DNA of 39,745 nucleotides, from positions 1 through 39,745 of the forward strand of contig JAEUWP010000585.1 in assembly GCA_018524725.1 (NCBI GenBank), read 5' to 3'. Of the stretch, positions 1-12,100 are shown in pieces. The notes beneath the pieces were generated by a model. It saw only the letters and a list, made by a program, of their open reading frames with translations, searched no databases and was not told the DNA's origin. Source of the stretch: Podaxis mareebaensis (Eukaryota; Basidiomycota; Agaricomycetes; Agaricales; Agaricaceae). Positions within the stretch are counted from its first letter, which is position 1. Each line of letters begins with the position of its first letter. The translations under genes and the position numbers were made by a program.

Positions 1-2588
1 ATTTTGTGGTTTTTAGTACATTTCAGTATATGTATTGATATTTTTTGGTATGTATAGTTTTGGCCTTTCTGCTGATGGTAACTGGTAAGGAGTGACTAAG
101 TGTGCCTCTTGGGGAGAAATGAACAGGTATCTCTATAAAAGCGGACAATGAGCTACAATGAACAAAGGTAACTACAGTGGCAGTTCTAAAGTATGGTGGT
201 CGCAAAGATATCTGTATGTCGAGACACAAGGACATGAGCTAAGTACAAAGTAAATAATAAGGTATCTGGATAATAATTGGCTACCATTAGGTGCACACTG
301 GTTGACCATATCTACCCTTGCCTTTGACATCCTCTCCACAAGGGTAGCTCCTTTCCCCAATATAATATTCTGCCACTTCAGCCCCCCAACAGTACAACAC
401 CACAAGAAGTGGGTACCCCCCACCACAGTAACCCTAAAAGCCTCATCCCAAAACAATTTTCAGGTCCTGCAACCTTCACCTTTCATGATCCTAAGGTAGT
501 TGCAAATTCAGGTTTGGCACATGGTATGTTTGTGGTGTCTATTTTACACAGGGGACTAACGTCTGTTGTCGACTATGTCTCACTCATGGAATAGATTGGA
601 GTGAACCCTTGTTCACTCTGTTTCATGCTGGAATGATTCTCAGGTTGATCAGTCAAATCCAGAACTCGACTTTTCTCACAGACAAAGACATCTTAATGAA
701 TCCACTTTGCAATCGATATCAAATCTAATATTACTGTGTAGTCGTGCCCCACTTGGTCTTTAAAATATTGTATCCCTGTACTCCCTTGATACATCATTGC
801 CCACTGCACTGAACTAGCTTCGTTTGGTTCCACCCTTTTCTTTTTCAAGTTCACATCATGAGCTTATAAAATGCACAAAGCTTCACTGCGTGACACTTCT
901 GATGGGGAAGTACTCCAATATCACTACTTAGACATGCCACCTCTCCAGTGTAAGTGATTCATGCAGAAGAGGTCTGCCTTCATAACCAGGATCCTTGTCC
1001 ATTGTAGAGACCGACGATCAGTTGCTCGTGAAAACGGCAACCTCACGTCACTCTCTCACTAATCCAAATCACGGAATGAACCTTGTTGGAGCACCCGTCG
1101 TCGAGCCACCCATCGCCACTTTTGGGTCCCAATATTCGAGTTTCTGAATCTTATCATTGTCGTGCCTATGTGTATACATTTTCTACATTTCTTCTGTTGT
1201 TTCCAGTCCCATGATCGTATCCCCGCCTATTGTCTTATTTGTAGTGGTATTCAGGTAGCCTGGTCTTGTGAAATTTCGCTCGTGTCTCAGCCTATGCCTA
1301 CTCCGTTTCGCTCTCACCTTCTCCCTCAGCATTTGATATTGTATATCATCTATTTCGCCTTCACATTTCCTTTAATCCTCATGGGTTATTGGTTTACTAC
1401 ATTTCTCAGCCAGTTTCAGCTTAATTGCCTTCCGTTTCGCCTCATCTATGCCCTTCCACCTCGAGATCCCCGTTCAGATTCGTAGTTTTACTCATATATA
1501 AAGAAAAGCTTGCCATGTATTCTAGGTAGTGAATGACACACCCATATTCGACCTCCACCTCGCTGTCTAAAAAGTTCACCCACAGGTTCCGTTTCCCGAC
1601 TTTTTATATTTGTATATTTTCATTTTATTTTCCGTTTTGGGCCCCTACTTCTTGTAGTTCGGTTACGAAGTCCAGTGGTCGTTGGATTCGACTGCGCTCG
1701 CTTTCTCTGAACCTCTGACGGAGGTTACATCTCTTCACCATGCTCTTCAATAGCGTCCTTCAAGCTTATTTCCTAGAAGTACGGCCTATTACGTGTACAA
1801 TACTGGAAGCAATCCTCAAGGAAGGGGTCTCGTGGCTGACATTGAGGATAAACAGTATCCCATGAGTCTTCCAGCTCTATCTACAACACTAAGGACAAAG
1901 ACATCATAAGGGCCGGTGTACACGGAAGACAATGGGGGCAGGGATAAGGGTGGAAAAATGAAGATATAGAATACATATCTGTGGTGTAAAATCAAGTCTT
2001 CAATACAACAAAAACAAAGGTTAATTTCAATACGGCGTGCAACATAGGAATGAGGCAAGCTCATGTAATAAAATGTTGAACAGAAGGAGGAGACTGGGAC
2101 ATAGGGAATACATGAATGATGATTGCCAGAGCCAGTGGTGAATGAATATTTTGAGTGTTCGGAAACTGGTACTCCGCTCATTGATGCCTTTAGGATCTGG
2201 AGATGCAGTGAGAGTGCCGAGGAGTTTTTCAAGGAGACGAGCACACAACACCACACAGCGGCTCTGCTGCGCATGAAGTGGGACCCGGACAACATCCCTC
2301 ACTAATTACACTGAACATCCGTACCGTAGATCTGTCGCTGATCTCGTATCATCAACCACTCCTCTCTACCTGGAAAGCATCGTAAGAACTGTTTCTTGGT
2401 TTAGTATTCTTCCATTTTGAGTTTTGGGGTTTTCTGGATTCCATCCTAAGCGATACTATTGTACGACTTTTAGTAGACGTTGGACTTAAATCACCTTTGT
2501 TCGGGCTGAGTAGAAATATTGCAGGCACCCGTAGGCACCTTCGGAGTATGAACATGAATTGCTAGTTTATGTCACCTGTGTTAATCAT

Positions 2589-2602
2589 ACACACACACAC
2601 AC
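2589..2602. repeat. (AC)n microsatellite
   Basis: Seven AC units in a row followed by a C run, seen directly. It is too short to imply function. Confidence 0.8.
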
Positions 2603-3122
2603 CCCAATATCCCCAGTGTTCAAGCCTTCTGACCCAAAGTTTCCAGGTCTCACCTCGCATTATACCCTGATAACTCATTATGATCTTTTCCTCAACTGAT
2701 CCCTGTGTGGATCTTTCGTGGTCGACGGACGCGATCACATCCTACTCACTCTGTTGAATTGACTTGGTCTCTTCAGCGATCCATTGACTGGGTACAACTA
2801 CTGAGCTTCGGAGGGACAAAAGGTGGTGAGGATTGGGGATAGGGGTAGCCTTTTACCACGCATTTTAAGGTGGGTTTTAGTGAAAGAAATCCGCCTTGGT
2901 TTGCGCTCCAGATCGTTCGCTCAGCACATTTCGGTACACAGCTACTATAGGTGGGAGGTGACAGTGACCGTGCATCCTGTTCTCCGCTCCTCGACACATG
3001 GGCAAGCCCTTGCTGAAATTGAAAGTAAAATAGGTTTAACTTAGTAAACCGAAGGCAGGTGTCAAGTCACGGAGTCGACACGTGACTTTGTTGACCAATC
3101 ATTAATCATTAATTCCCCTCGA

Positions 3123-3128
3123 TATAAG
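3123..3128 (+). promoter_or_regulatory. Possible TATA box of the F-box gene
   Basis: TATAAG lies about 55 bases before the ATG at 3182. Spacing suits a fungal core promoter with a short leader. No expression evidence is available. Confidence 0.35.
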
Positions 3129-3181
3129 GATAACGATCCAAAAGCTGTGCGGCGATTGCCTTCTGGCTCACTACACCCTCC

Positions 3182-4299
3182 ATGTCAGAACGGTATTTCC
3201 CTCTCGAAATTGTCGAGAACATCGCCTCCCACCTTGGTGGCAAATATGCGACGCAGGCAGCTATGTGCAGGGTTTCGCGAGCTCTGCTCAAATTCACCCA
3301 GCCCCGACTCTATCGTTCATTCAATTCGTTACTCATACAGAGCCCCGAGAACCATGCCGCATACCTCAAGACCATCCTCGAGTACCCCCATCTTGCGAAA
3401 TTAGTCCATGCTTACACCTTTGTGGCACCGCGAACCAGCCCATGGCCCCGCGACCTATACGTTGCATTGCCAGCTATGTCCAATCTCAAGGAACTGATCC
3501 TGATCAACCGCTTTCAAATAGACCACCCCTACCACTTGGACCTTTGGCGCTATTTCTTCCAAAACGACAAAACACCCTTCCAGCTCACCTCTTTTCGATT
3601 ATTTTGGCTCGGTCCTCCGAATGCCCGAATCATCGAATCGATGATGTTATGTTCCTTTCTGAGCAGACAGACGTCGCTCGAGACCGTCACCATCTACTAC
3701 CACACTGCTCTCATCAATGAACGCGACATGCCTAATCTCCGCGATGTGACCATTGATCTGAGCAATTGGGAATACGTTGTTCCTGGTAGACCAATTCGGT
3801 CGCTGCAATTGGATGGATCTATGGCAGAAGTCCAAAACCTCATAAAGCCCGTCGTTCCGGGATCAGCCCTGCAGGCTACCTTACAAAACTTGAAGGTATT
3901 GCGTATAGACGTCGAGATCATGAGCACGTTCCTGCTTTACGAGCATCTATCGTCGTTGGAGGTCCTCATCTGTGTGAATTACGAGGTCTGTCACCTCCCT
4001 GTTTATCTTTGACTGTTACCTAACTGCAACCCCAGGACAAATGGCGCACGATGATGACCAATCTGCCAAAGCTTAAGGTTGTGTGCATCCTGAAACCAGA
4101 GAATACAACTGCCGAACAAGGCGAAACAGCCAGTTGGTTGTTCTCCCACATTACGTCCCTCACGGATGTCATATTCAGCGGACCCAAGGGCTTCCTTGGA
4201 ATGCCAATGAATTGCTGCGAGCGTTACGGACGGTCTTCCAAGACTCCAGACATTATGCCCAACCTAGACTGGTACCTCAAGTTTACCCGTGATGCCTAG
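3182..4299 (+). CDS. F-box domain protein, two exons
   Basis: Predicted substrate-recognition subunit of an SCF ubiquitin ligase, as inferred from the N-terminal F-box. Residues 4-45 carry the F-box-like pattern FPLEIVENIASHL followed by the helix with the CRVSRALL segment. The remainder (about 310 residues) has scattered leucine-rich stretches such as LKELILINRF and LKVLRIDV, as in the degenerate LRR tails of basidiomycete F-box proteins. Exons are 3182-3985 and 4036-4299, and the 50-nt intron starts GTCTGT and ends CCCCAG. Spliced length is 1,068 nt, giving 355 residues. F-box proteins form large, fast-evolving families in Agaricomycetes, so the substrate cannot be inferred. Confidence 0.8.
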
Positions 4300-5184
4300 G
4301 GCCTCCAGCGGTGGTAGATATTGGCTTCTTCGAGGCTTATTTTAGGCTGAGAAGTCTTCTTAGATCGTCAGGGTGGACGCATCACAGCCTACATGTCCCA
4401 ACGATTCAACTCGTATCAAATGACCATGTCTGTAAAGTCGCTTCAATTGTTGGGGTTGTGTACCTGTTGATGTACTATCAATCATTCTTGTCAAGGACTA
4501 CGAGTACACCCTTCCCACTCTGGGTTGACTACTTATTTCCCCGCCCCCTCTTCCTTTTCCCTTGGCCCGATCACGTCCATTGCTCTCCCTAGACCGCCCC
4601 AGTCCTCGGTTATCATTATGAACTGGGGTGAACACCTAGGCATTTCTTTTCGATTGTGCGTATTGACTCGCCGACCTCGTGATACCTTATGTACTTCTAC
4701 GACTCTTTTCAATGCCCTCCCTAAACCAAAATGATACATTGTATCGGTACCTCCACTGGGTAGTCGATGAGCGGGGTCGATACAGTTGGCCTCTTCACCT
4801 AAGTCCTTAAATGGGGAGGGTTGAATGACCGAAATGCATCTCATATACGGTAATCAGTTGTTGGGTAACGACAATGAAAAGATGGGTACCTTTCACTAAC
4901 TCCCTCAGCTTGGTCAAGCACAGAGGCAGGAGCAACGCGTTCGGTGCAGGTTTATTAGTACTCCCCAGGCCGAGCATAGAGCGGTCCTTACCATAGGAAT
5001 GAGGGGAGCAATCCCAGCAACATCGTCGCATTCTACCCATAATGTCGTTGATTGTTGTAGTATCTGTGTATCATTAAAAGTAACGTTTCGTCCCACATCC
5101 TTATTCATATTGCAAGGCTAATTATTATAAACATCCGCTGACACCCTATCCACCACACGCCGTTAGGCGGGGTCACACGCAATC
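4300..5184. other. Convergent intergenic stretch
   Basis: Lies between the 3' ends of the F-box gene (+) and the low-complexity gene (-). Short frames here have no motif and no good splice partners. It probably holds the two 3' UTRs and terminators. Confidence 0.5.
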
Positions 5185-5862
5185 CTACAACGATGGCAAG
5201 TACGTCAGGAGCCCCCTACTACTTCGCCTGCTTCTATGTCCATGAGAACTTGAGATGTCAGGTGAGCTTGATCTAGAACTTGATCGAGAGCTCGAGCTAT
5301 GACCGGAGTGCCTCGAGCTACGATGATGCCGATGATGCTTACAACGCCTGTCACTACATGAGCTGGAGCTCGAGGCAACCACAAAGGGGGTTTGATCCAT
5401 TCCGCTGGTTTGGTAATATCCACGGTTGCCGACGGAGCTCAGATAGACTGGAGCTCCGTAATGCGCACTAGGAACGCTCGCCATCGCTGGCACGACAGTG
5501 GGTGCATTGGCATATGAAATCGCGCCGGAAGTGGGCAGCACAACTGGATGTACAGCTCCATGATGATCGTAGTGAGGCGGCGAATGGTAACCGTACGATG
5601 TCTGTCTGTGGTGATGTTGGTAGGGACATGATGGCACCACCGGGCTAGCGAGTGGCGGTGGCGGTGCATAGTAGGGGTTATCTCCGTAACCAGTGTGGTG
5701 CTGAGTCGGGAACGGGGTCGAAGATGGACAGCAGGAGGGCTGAGTTCTGCGGAATGGTGTCACGTAATTTCCGCTCGTGAAGTGATTGTAGGGTGACGCT
5801 GAGATCTGGCTAGGGATGCCATTGTCGGAAGGAATGGTGTAGGACGGGGAGTAGTAGGACAT
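5185..5862 (-). CDS. His/Ser/Tyr/Pro-rich low-complexity protein
   Basis: A single-exon frame of 225 codons beginning with MSYYSPSYT. The first 150 residues are rich in Tyr, Pro, His, Gly and Ser, with PPPP and HHH runs. Residues 165-215 are a Ser/Arg/His-rich tract with repeated SSR and HRSSR units, resembling RS-type or phospho-regulated disordered segments. No catalytic motif, signal peptide or membrane helix is visible. No family is recognised. Length and strongly biased composition with no stop support a real gene, but low-complexity frames can also arise by chance. The role is unknown; an intrinsically disordered, possibly RNA-associated protein is only a guess. Confidence 0.55.
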   Translation of the reverse strand: MSYYSPSYTIPSDNGIPSQISASPYNHFTSGNYVTPFRRTQPSCCPSSTPFPTQHHTGYGDNPYYAPPPPLASPVVPSCPYQHHHRQTSYGYHSPPHYDHHGAVHPVVLPTSGAISYANAPTVVPAMASVPSAHYGAPVYLSSVGNRGYYQTSGMDQTPFVVASSSSSCSDRRCKHHRHHRSSRHSGHSSSSRSSSRSSSPDISSSHGHRSRRSSRGLLTYLPSL

Positions 5863-6226
5863 GATCGTGGTTTTCGTGACGGTCGTGAATGGGCGTGAGT
5901 ATGTGCTAGGATGAAGGAACGTGAACAGACCCGCTGCTCGTCAAACACCCGTCCAAGACCCAAGGCTTATAAGTCTCGTATTCGTATCCTCCAACATAGC
6001 CGTCTCCGTTGTGAGTTTCAAGCCCATTTAATCAATGGTCCTGCCAACGGTTGCCCAGCAAGGGCGGAGCGTTTCACACCAGTGTCGCGCATCTATTCAG
6101 GAGACCCAAAAGCGTTCAATTAGCTAGGCTATGTCACTGACAATACCTACTACATGATAATGAGTCCTTGGTACCCAAAGAACGTAAAAATAAAACAGTC
6201 CGTGAGCAAGTCAATTAGCAGACATA
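5863..6226. other. Intergenic stretch between two minus-strand genes
   Basis: Contains the likely promoter of the gene ending at 5862 and the 3' UTR of the membrane-protein gene starting at 6227. No further gene is seen. Confidence 0.5.
5966..5973 (-). promoter_or_regulatory. Possible TATA box (CTTATAAG)
   Basis: The palindromic CTTATAAG lies about 105 bases upstream of the ATG at 5862. It is the only TATA-like motif in the leader region. Inference from position only. Confidence 0.3.
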
Positions 6227-7769
6227 TCATGAATCAATCCACCCCGATTGCATATCTGAGAGTTTCTTATGCCTTTTCCCGGGACTCCTAGAAGTAGAAG
6301 GCGTGTCTCGGTTTGAAGGGGTGCCGTGTTTGACGTTTCGATTCGTAGCCTGCGGGTTCATTGCGGTTGGAATTGTCGGTAAAGGTTCTGCACCTCGGAA
6401 AAGGATAGGGGAGTTGAACGTCGTTGTCGACACTGACGTCTGAGGAGTCATAGGTGCGGCAGAATGGGGTGTTCTCGATTGCGACTCAGGAGTGAGGACA
6501 CCTCCACGTGGAGGAGGACTATAAGAGTGGGAGCTGCTCCCTGCAGACGTCGCAGAGATGGAAGGGTTGTGATGGGGTTGGGGGAGACTGCGCGATGCTT
6601 CGAAGGGTGACATATGCGGGTAGCTAGTGCCAATACTGGTCCCATGGATCGAAGGCGACGAAGTCGTAGTTACAGCTTTGCCAGTGGACGAGCCTACAAA
6701 ACTCATACCAGACTGGTTGATGGTTGAAGAGTCTTGCCTCCAGCTAAGCGAAGGGAAAGAAAGACTCTGGGATGCCCGCTGGGACGAGCTTAGCAGAGGT
6801 GTGTTTAACTCTGTAACCCGAAACGTCAAATGTATCCGCGAGCCCATGGAGACGATTAAAAGAATGAAGATGCCAGAAGCGGCTTGCTTGTTCACTTGTT
6901 GGTCGTACCCCAAGGCCGCGATGACCAAAATTGCGGCAGACGCAGCAACGCAGACGACAAGGTATGTCAAGAGCCCTAAGTCTCTCCTCTTGTCACGATC
7001 AGCGTCAGATTTGGCAAGAATATCCATGCAAGCAAGACCGAATGCAGCTAGATTGAATGCGAGGGCTGCTGCGTACGTCGACGAAAACCAGGCAGGGAAA
7101 GGTTGGAGCGCGCAGTTGGATCCCAGAAGGGTATTTGGCTGAGAAAAGGCTTTCGTTCGTGCGGCCACTGCAATCTGTGGGTTTTGAAATGTCAGAGGAG
7201 CACAGGTTAGAGCATGGAATGTCATACCCAAAGACCAATTACGGTCAAGCCCAAGAACCCTAAAGCACACACCACATCGGGGTGATATTTCCAGATGCTC
7301 GAGACTCGAAACGTGACTAAGGTGCAGAAAATGACCATCAAAAGGACATAGAAGATGCGAAACACATTCGAAGCCAATTGACAGTGTTCGTGTCGTACTG
7401 AGGACATAAACACATTAGCCAGGAGGGCTGCAAGGCCTGTGTATCGAAGAAGAATGAACCTGCAGTGTCGAGATTAGATTAATCACAAGGTAGTAACCCA
7501 GGTTGACATACGACCATGGCCGAGGATCCTTCCAATATTTCTTCATGCCCAAGTAAACCTGATATTCCGCAGGGAGAAGCAAACAACTGCGATAAAGCAT
7601 CAGACATCTGTTTAGCATACTCTAAAAAGAGCTTACTGGTCCCAAACTAGTATTGAAAACGAAACAGCCGCCAGAACAGCTATATCCTCACTTAGCGATT
7701 ATTATCCTTGATGAGACCCGCGAAGCGTCACTTACAAAGGGTAATTTTGTCTGCCGGAGTCTGGTCCAT
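6227..7769 (-). CDS. Seven-helix integral membrane protein, orphan basidiomycete family
   Basis: Spliced from five exons (7736-7769, 7637-7679, 7512-7586, 7228-7459, 6227-7174), 1,332 nt, 443 residues. The first ATG gives a very short exon (11 codons plus one base). All four introns are 52-56 nt or close (50-56), GT-AG. About seven hydrophobic stretches occupy residues 12-300: for example SVLAAVSFSILVW, ILLRYTGLAALLANVF, IFYVLLMVIFCTLVTF, VCALGFLGLTVIGLW, YAAALAFNLAAFGLACM and LVVCVAASAAILVIAALG. The last 170 residues are a hydrophilic Ser/Thr/Pro-rich cytoplasmic-type tail. The layout matches the many uncharacterised 7TM proteins of Agaricomycetes; a receptor role is possible but unproven. 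Not a recognised pheromone receptor. Confidence 0.75.
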
Positions 7770-8397
7770 GGGGGAACAAAGAGATGAGAAGTAGGAACGA
7801 AAGAAATGAACTAAAGTACAGAGAGAAAGAACCAACCACAAAGACGATGGCTGGGGCGAAGAATGAGAACCACAGTGGGAACGGAGGAGGTCAATGAAAC
7901 GACATTGGCTCCTGACATAGTTGGAGTCACCTGTTTGAGGTTACAGGAATTGATCAAATTGTCCGTTAATCCCATGACAGTATTGATGCGTAGATGCGTC
8001 GTGTGGTTCTCCAGGGTTCTCCATGGTTGGCGGTGGTCGCTGAGGTGCTGAAAACGTCAGGACCGTTGATCGTAACTAGTCAGCACTACTCCATTTAGTT
8101 GGGTCGGAGATAGAAAGTCCATTAGCCGAGGGATCACCGCGTGTATCACCGTCGGCCAAGTCAGGAAAGAGGGTAACAACATGAGAGCCGTGGAGAATTC
8201 TGACTTATTCTGACATGGACGTGGTGAATGTTGTTCAGAGTACAGAAGAAACAACCATGAAATGATGGCAAAGCCAAAACGTGTTAAGCGTGGAAGACGG
8301 GCTCACTAATCTAGGGGCGAATCAGAGGACGTAGATCGCCTAAAGATAAGCATACAAACATAATATATGTTCATTATCTTGTCAAGTACTTCTTTCT
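7770..8397. other. Gap between the 7TM and ankyrin genes
   Basis: Probably holds the promoter and leader of the 7TM gene (minus) and the 3' UTR of the ankyrin gene end side. No frame in it has family motifs or good splice partners. Confidence 0.5.
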
Positions 8398-8966
8398 CTA
8401 ACTGGGGACCATACTGGGGGGTTTTGGTACTTCCGCTTTCTTGTCCTCTTCGGTCGCTCCCAGAACTTCAAGAATCTCCGTCCTTCCAAACATCAACGCT
8501 GTCTGTATGGCCGTAGGTGTACCCAACCGAGGGTCGGCGTTCTTCTCCATAAGTGCTCTCACAACATCGTCGTGGGCCTTGAACACAGCTCCAGCCACGA
8601 TCGACTGGCCCAGATCATTCAACCTGTTCGGATCTGCACCCCGCTTTAATAGCTCCTTCGTTAGCTCCGCGTGTCCCGCATAGGCAGCAAGCATCAGGAG
8701 GGTGTTCCCTAGACATTGACTTGGAGGTTGGTTTTACTTCTAAAATGACCGGAACGCAATTATGAGACAGGGCAGGGCTTACCTTTGTAGTTTGTCAGAT
8801 TTGGGGGTAAACCTGCATCTACCGCAGATAGAAGAAGTTCTGAGTTTCCGGAACGGGCAGCCTCGAACATACGCTCGGCGAATGCGAGGGTTTCGGGGGA
8901 CAGATTAGTTACGTCGGGTTTGGGAGTTCCACTACTTTCAGGGGCGTCGGTCTGTGATGGACTCAT
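8398..8966 (-). CDS. Small ankyrin-repeat protein (similar to S. pombe SPBP16F5.05c type)
   Basis: Two exons (8783-8966 and 8398-8708) with a 74-nt intron, 495 nt, 164 residues. After an acidic N-terminal tail, residues 28-60 form a cap helix pair (FAERMFEAARSG, LLLSAVDAGLPPN). The splice restores the first full ankyrin unit, GNTLLMLAAYAGHAEL, then LLKRGADPNRLNDLGQ, a second unit with AGAVFKAHDDVV, and a third ending in TALMFGRTEIL. This order and length agree with the short, conserved fungal ankyrin protein family of cytoplasm/nucleus, whose job is a protein-binding scaffold of unknown partner. The gene ends about 190 bases from the 3' end of the PARP-E2 gene on the same strand. Confidence 0.85.
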
Positions 8967-9156
8967 GAATTAGCCATGATCCGTTTCCGGAGTACACGGG
9001 TATCAAAACGGACCATATCTTGGATTCAAAAGAAAGTATACGAGTATATGAATGTGCAGTACAAAAACAAGATCGAGTAGTACACTCCATGAGCCACATA
9101 AGCATGAGAAGCATTCGGCCCGGAAGAGGCAACCGGCCCGAGTAAGGCCCAGAGTC

Positions 9157-12100
9157 CTAACAGTACAGTAGCTTCTGCAATCCATCCGGGACCTGACCAG
9201 GAGATAAGTTGAGAGCTTTGGAGATCACTACTAATATACATACCTTCCAACCATGGGTTGTTGCAGCCCGAATATAACCATCTAATGCCTCTCTCATCTG
9301 ATAAGGCCTGGGGAATGATCAGAATGTTGCGACCAATGGGTAGACCGTTTGACTCACATATTCCATTGAGAAGGATCGAGTCGTGCTGGGCGGGGTTCAA
9401 GGTTAGAAATTGCAAGTTTGATTTGCATTAGGACCGCAGGAATACTGTAACTCGGCGACCAGCCTGCATGCGTTCATATATCAATTCAACGGTCGTGAAC
9501 CGTTATAATGGGGTTTCTCACCGTCGGCTGTGAGTAGATCCATACATATGGAACCACCTATCCGAAAAGATATAAGCCCAGAGCGAATTCGAGAGACCAT
9601 CCGACCCTAAACTCACCTCCTGTGACATGCCCACCACCGCCGCGTATAAACGGTAGAAACCTGGGCCTTAAGATCCTGAAAAACGGCGGCGCATGCGGGA
9701 ATGTCGATGGGAATCGAATTTCAAAAATAATCGAGTTTAGCTTCTTCGCTGCTAAGTCCTTTGCGATCGGAATTTCGGGGTCGAACGAATGCATTTCCAC
9801 GATCCACTGGAACAAATTATCCTCATTGAACTCTGGAGGCATATACCATCCAAGTTCTTTGAAGCTGGCCGCTGTATCTTGCTCTTTCACCATTGCTCGC
9901 ATCTCTCTCTGCAGTGCCATAGCCGCAGTCGTGCTCGACTCCTGTGGTGGCGGTAAGAGGTGCTCCACCGCAGCACGTACGTACTCAGGGTCATGCTTCC
10001 AATCGTCCTCTGGCCGGGTTTTCTTTTTGGACCCGGAGCTCGATTGAGCATGAGTTGTTTGGGATTGGCTCTGGTTATGGTGTCTCTGGCTTTGTGAAGA
10101 AGATTCGGGAACATGATTAAACACAAGTTGGTCATCCTCGTCGAAGTCTTCTTCCAGAAACTCCATTCGACGGGCTTCAAGGAGCTTCTGAATTTTATAC
10201 GATGGTTCAGGAATTTGTATCGACGAGTTACCCATCGTAGTTGGGTGGCGATTATCCAAGGTGACGAAAGGAATCTGGCTTTCTTTCGAGCCCTGGTATT
10301 CTAGCTCTCGTCCCTTGACCAGTAGGTATCGGCTGCAGAACGTATAATTTCGATCAGAGGACCCACATCGCGAGAAAGGTGTTGTTACCATAAAATCCAA
10401 TGCGTTTGATTAACGACGAAATAGGGGTTGTTACTAACAAACTTGTGTGGCAGGTTCACGACTTCGACCAATGCGACGCAATTCGTGGCAGCTATCATGC
10501 TCTTGGACCAGGTTTGCCCACTAGCAGCATAACTACTTGAGGAGATACGCCCATCCTTTGCCAAGTATACGCCTATGTGGACAAGGTCAGTCACGAAGTC
10601 TCGTAACATGTAATAGCGCGTCCTACCATTGCCGTATGCACGTCCGTTAGCAATAGTCTTGAACCACAACCCGTGCCTGATAATCTTTAAATTCAATTAA
10701 TAATCGGGCACGGCCATAAAAAGAGACTGAGACACACCGAATGCCAGTTTCGAAGTGGAGATCCATGAAAAGCCTGGCACATATTGATTAATCCTTTCTT
10801 CGCCAGTGGCCTCAAGAAGGGCCACCTACATAAAGAACGGGAAATTGGCTGGCCCTTGCGTCCTCTTGCTGAGCTTCTTCAACCGCTCGTTGGAACTTAG
10901 CCTCGGCATCGGGAGCACCAACGTTGAACCTGAACTGACGCCATGACGCATCTTTTAAATAATGTCAGCTCCTAACCGTCGATAACGATGGACAGCGTGG
11001 CGACATACCTAGGCCGCGGACCAATTCATTCTTTTTGGTGATTTCTTCGAGGTATGCGGTACACGACGCTACACACCTATATACGTACGTATTAATGGAT
11101 GATTGTGAGACACACCTAAGTGCCTAAGTGCTAGAGAGATTTGGGCCGTACCACCGTAGGATTAACCACGCCGCAGGGAGAATCAACGGATTAATGTCCT
11201 GTAGCCTGGGTTTCTGCATTCCTTCCATTACTTTCTTCGTAAGGTGGCCCCTCATTTCGTATACCTACGTCACATGCACATAAAGACCTCCCAAACACAA
11301 TAAAACGAAGGGCGGAGAACATACCGAAGGGAGTGTATCCAATTGGGTTACGATAGCGTATCGCATCTACGCGAACTCCGTGAGTGGCGACCCTTTCATT
11401 ATCAAAACATGAAGCCATGAAACACACTTCAGCCAGAGTCATCCTATCAAAATCACATAACCCGTCCTTCCCCACTTGCAAATGGGTGCTAGTAATTGGC
11501 TCCGCAGGGTTGCTAGCCACGCCCCTGTGATTACCAACAATCCCAGTACGTGGTAACGGCACACGGAGAGCGATACCAGCTGGTGGTTCCTCGAGAACAC
11601 CTTCGACGGCCGCCGTGTATGCGAGGGAGACAAGAAGATCAACGGTATGCGGATTGTGTATAATCTCATACTATATCAAAGATGAGGGCTATGGGAAACG
11701 GGGTGAAGGTGTGGTGAATACGAACTTCCAGAGGAGCACCACGATTAAGTGCGTAGTACTGATATGCGCATAGTTTAGAGTCACAGACGTATGGTTTGAG
11801 TGCTTCGTAGGCAGATTCGAGCTTGCGGTGACAAACGAGGCAATATTGCGGACATATCTACTTCAGGCATAAGAATTGAACTCGGGACGATGAAACTCAA
11901 ACTCACGGCGAGCCGTCGCACGAGGTAACAGAAGGCCGTTAAAGGAAGGTTGATCGGTGACCCTTTCTCTAAACCTTGCAGCGGGTCAAGAAGCGCAATC
12001 CTTTTCATGATCGCATTCTCGTCATTCTCCGCCTGCATGATATCCTATGCACATAATCAGCACAACGAACATGTGAAGGGGAACCAAAGCACTTACGTCA

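Larger units (their letters stand above)
1..3181. other. Left-hand stretch without a recognisable gene
   Basis: All open frames here are short (the longest is about 160 codons). They lack family motifs and do not join through plausible splice sites. The only compositional feature noticed is a short (AC)n run near 2589-2602. A short frame at 2123-2305 (+) looks mildly protein-like but has no partner exons. The stretch may hold decayed sequence or the regulatory region of a gene outside the window. Confidence 0.5.

Noticed and set aside
6627..7142. Plus-strand frame of 171 codons
   Set aside because: Antisense to the last exon of the seven-helix protein; no motif of its own.
9622..10047. Plus-strand frame of 141 codons
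   Set aside because: Mirror of the E2-domain exon of the PARP-E2 gene.
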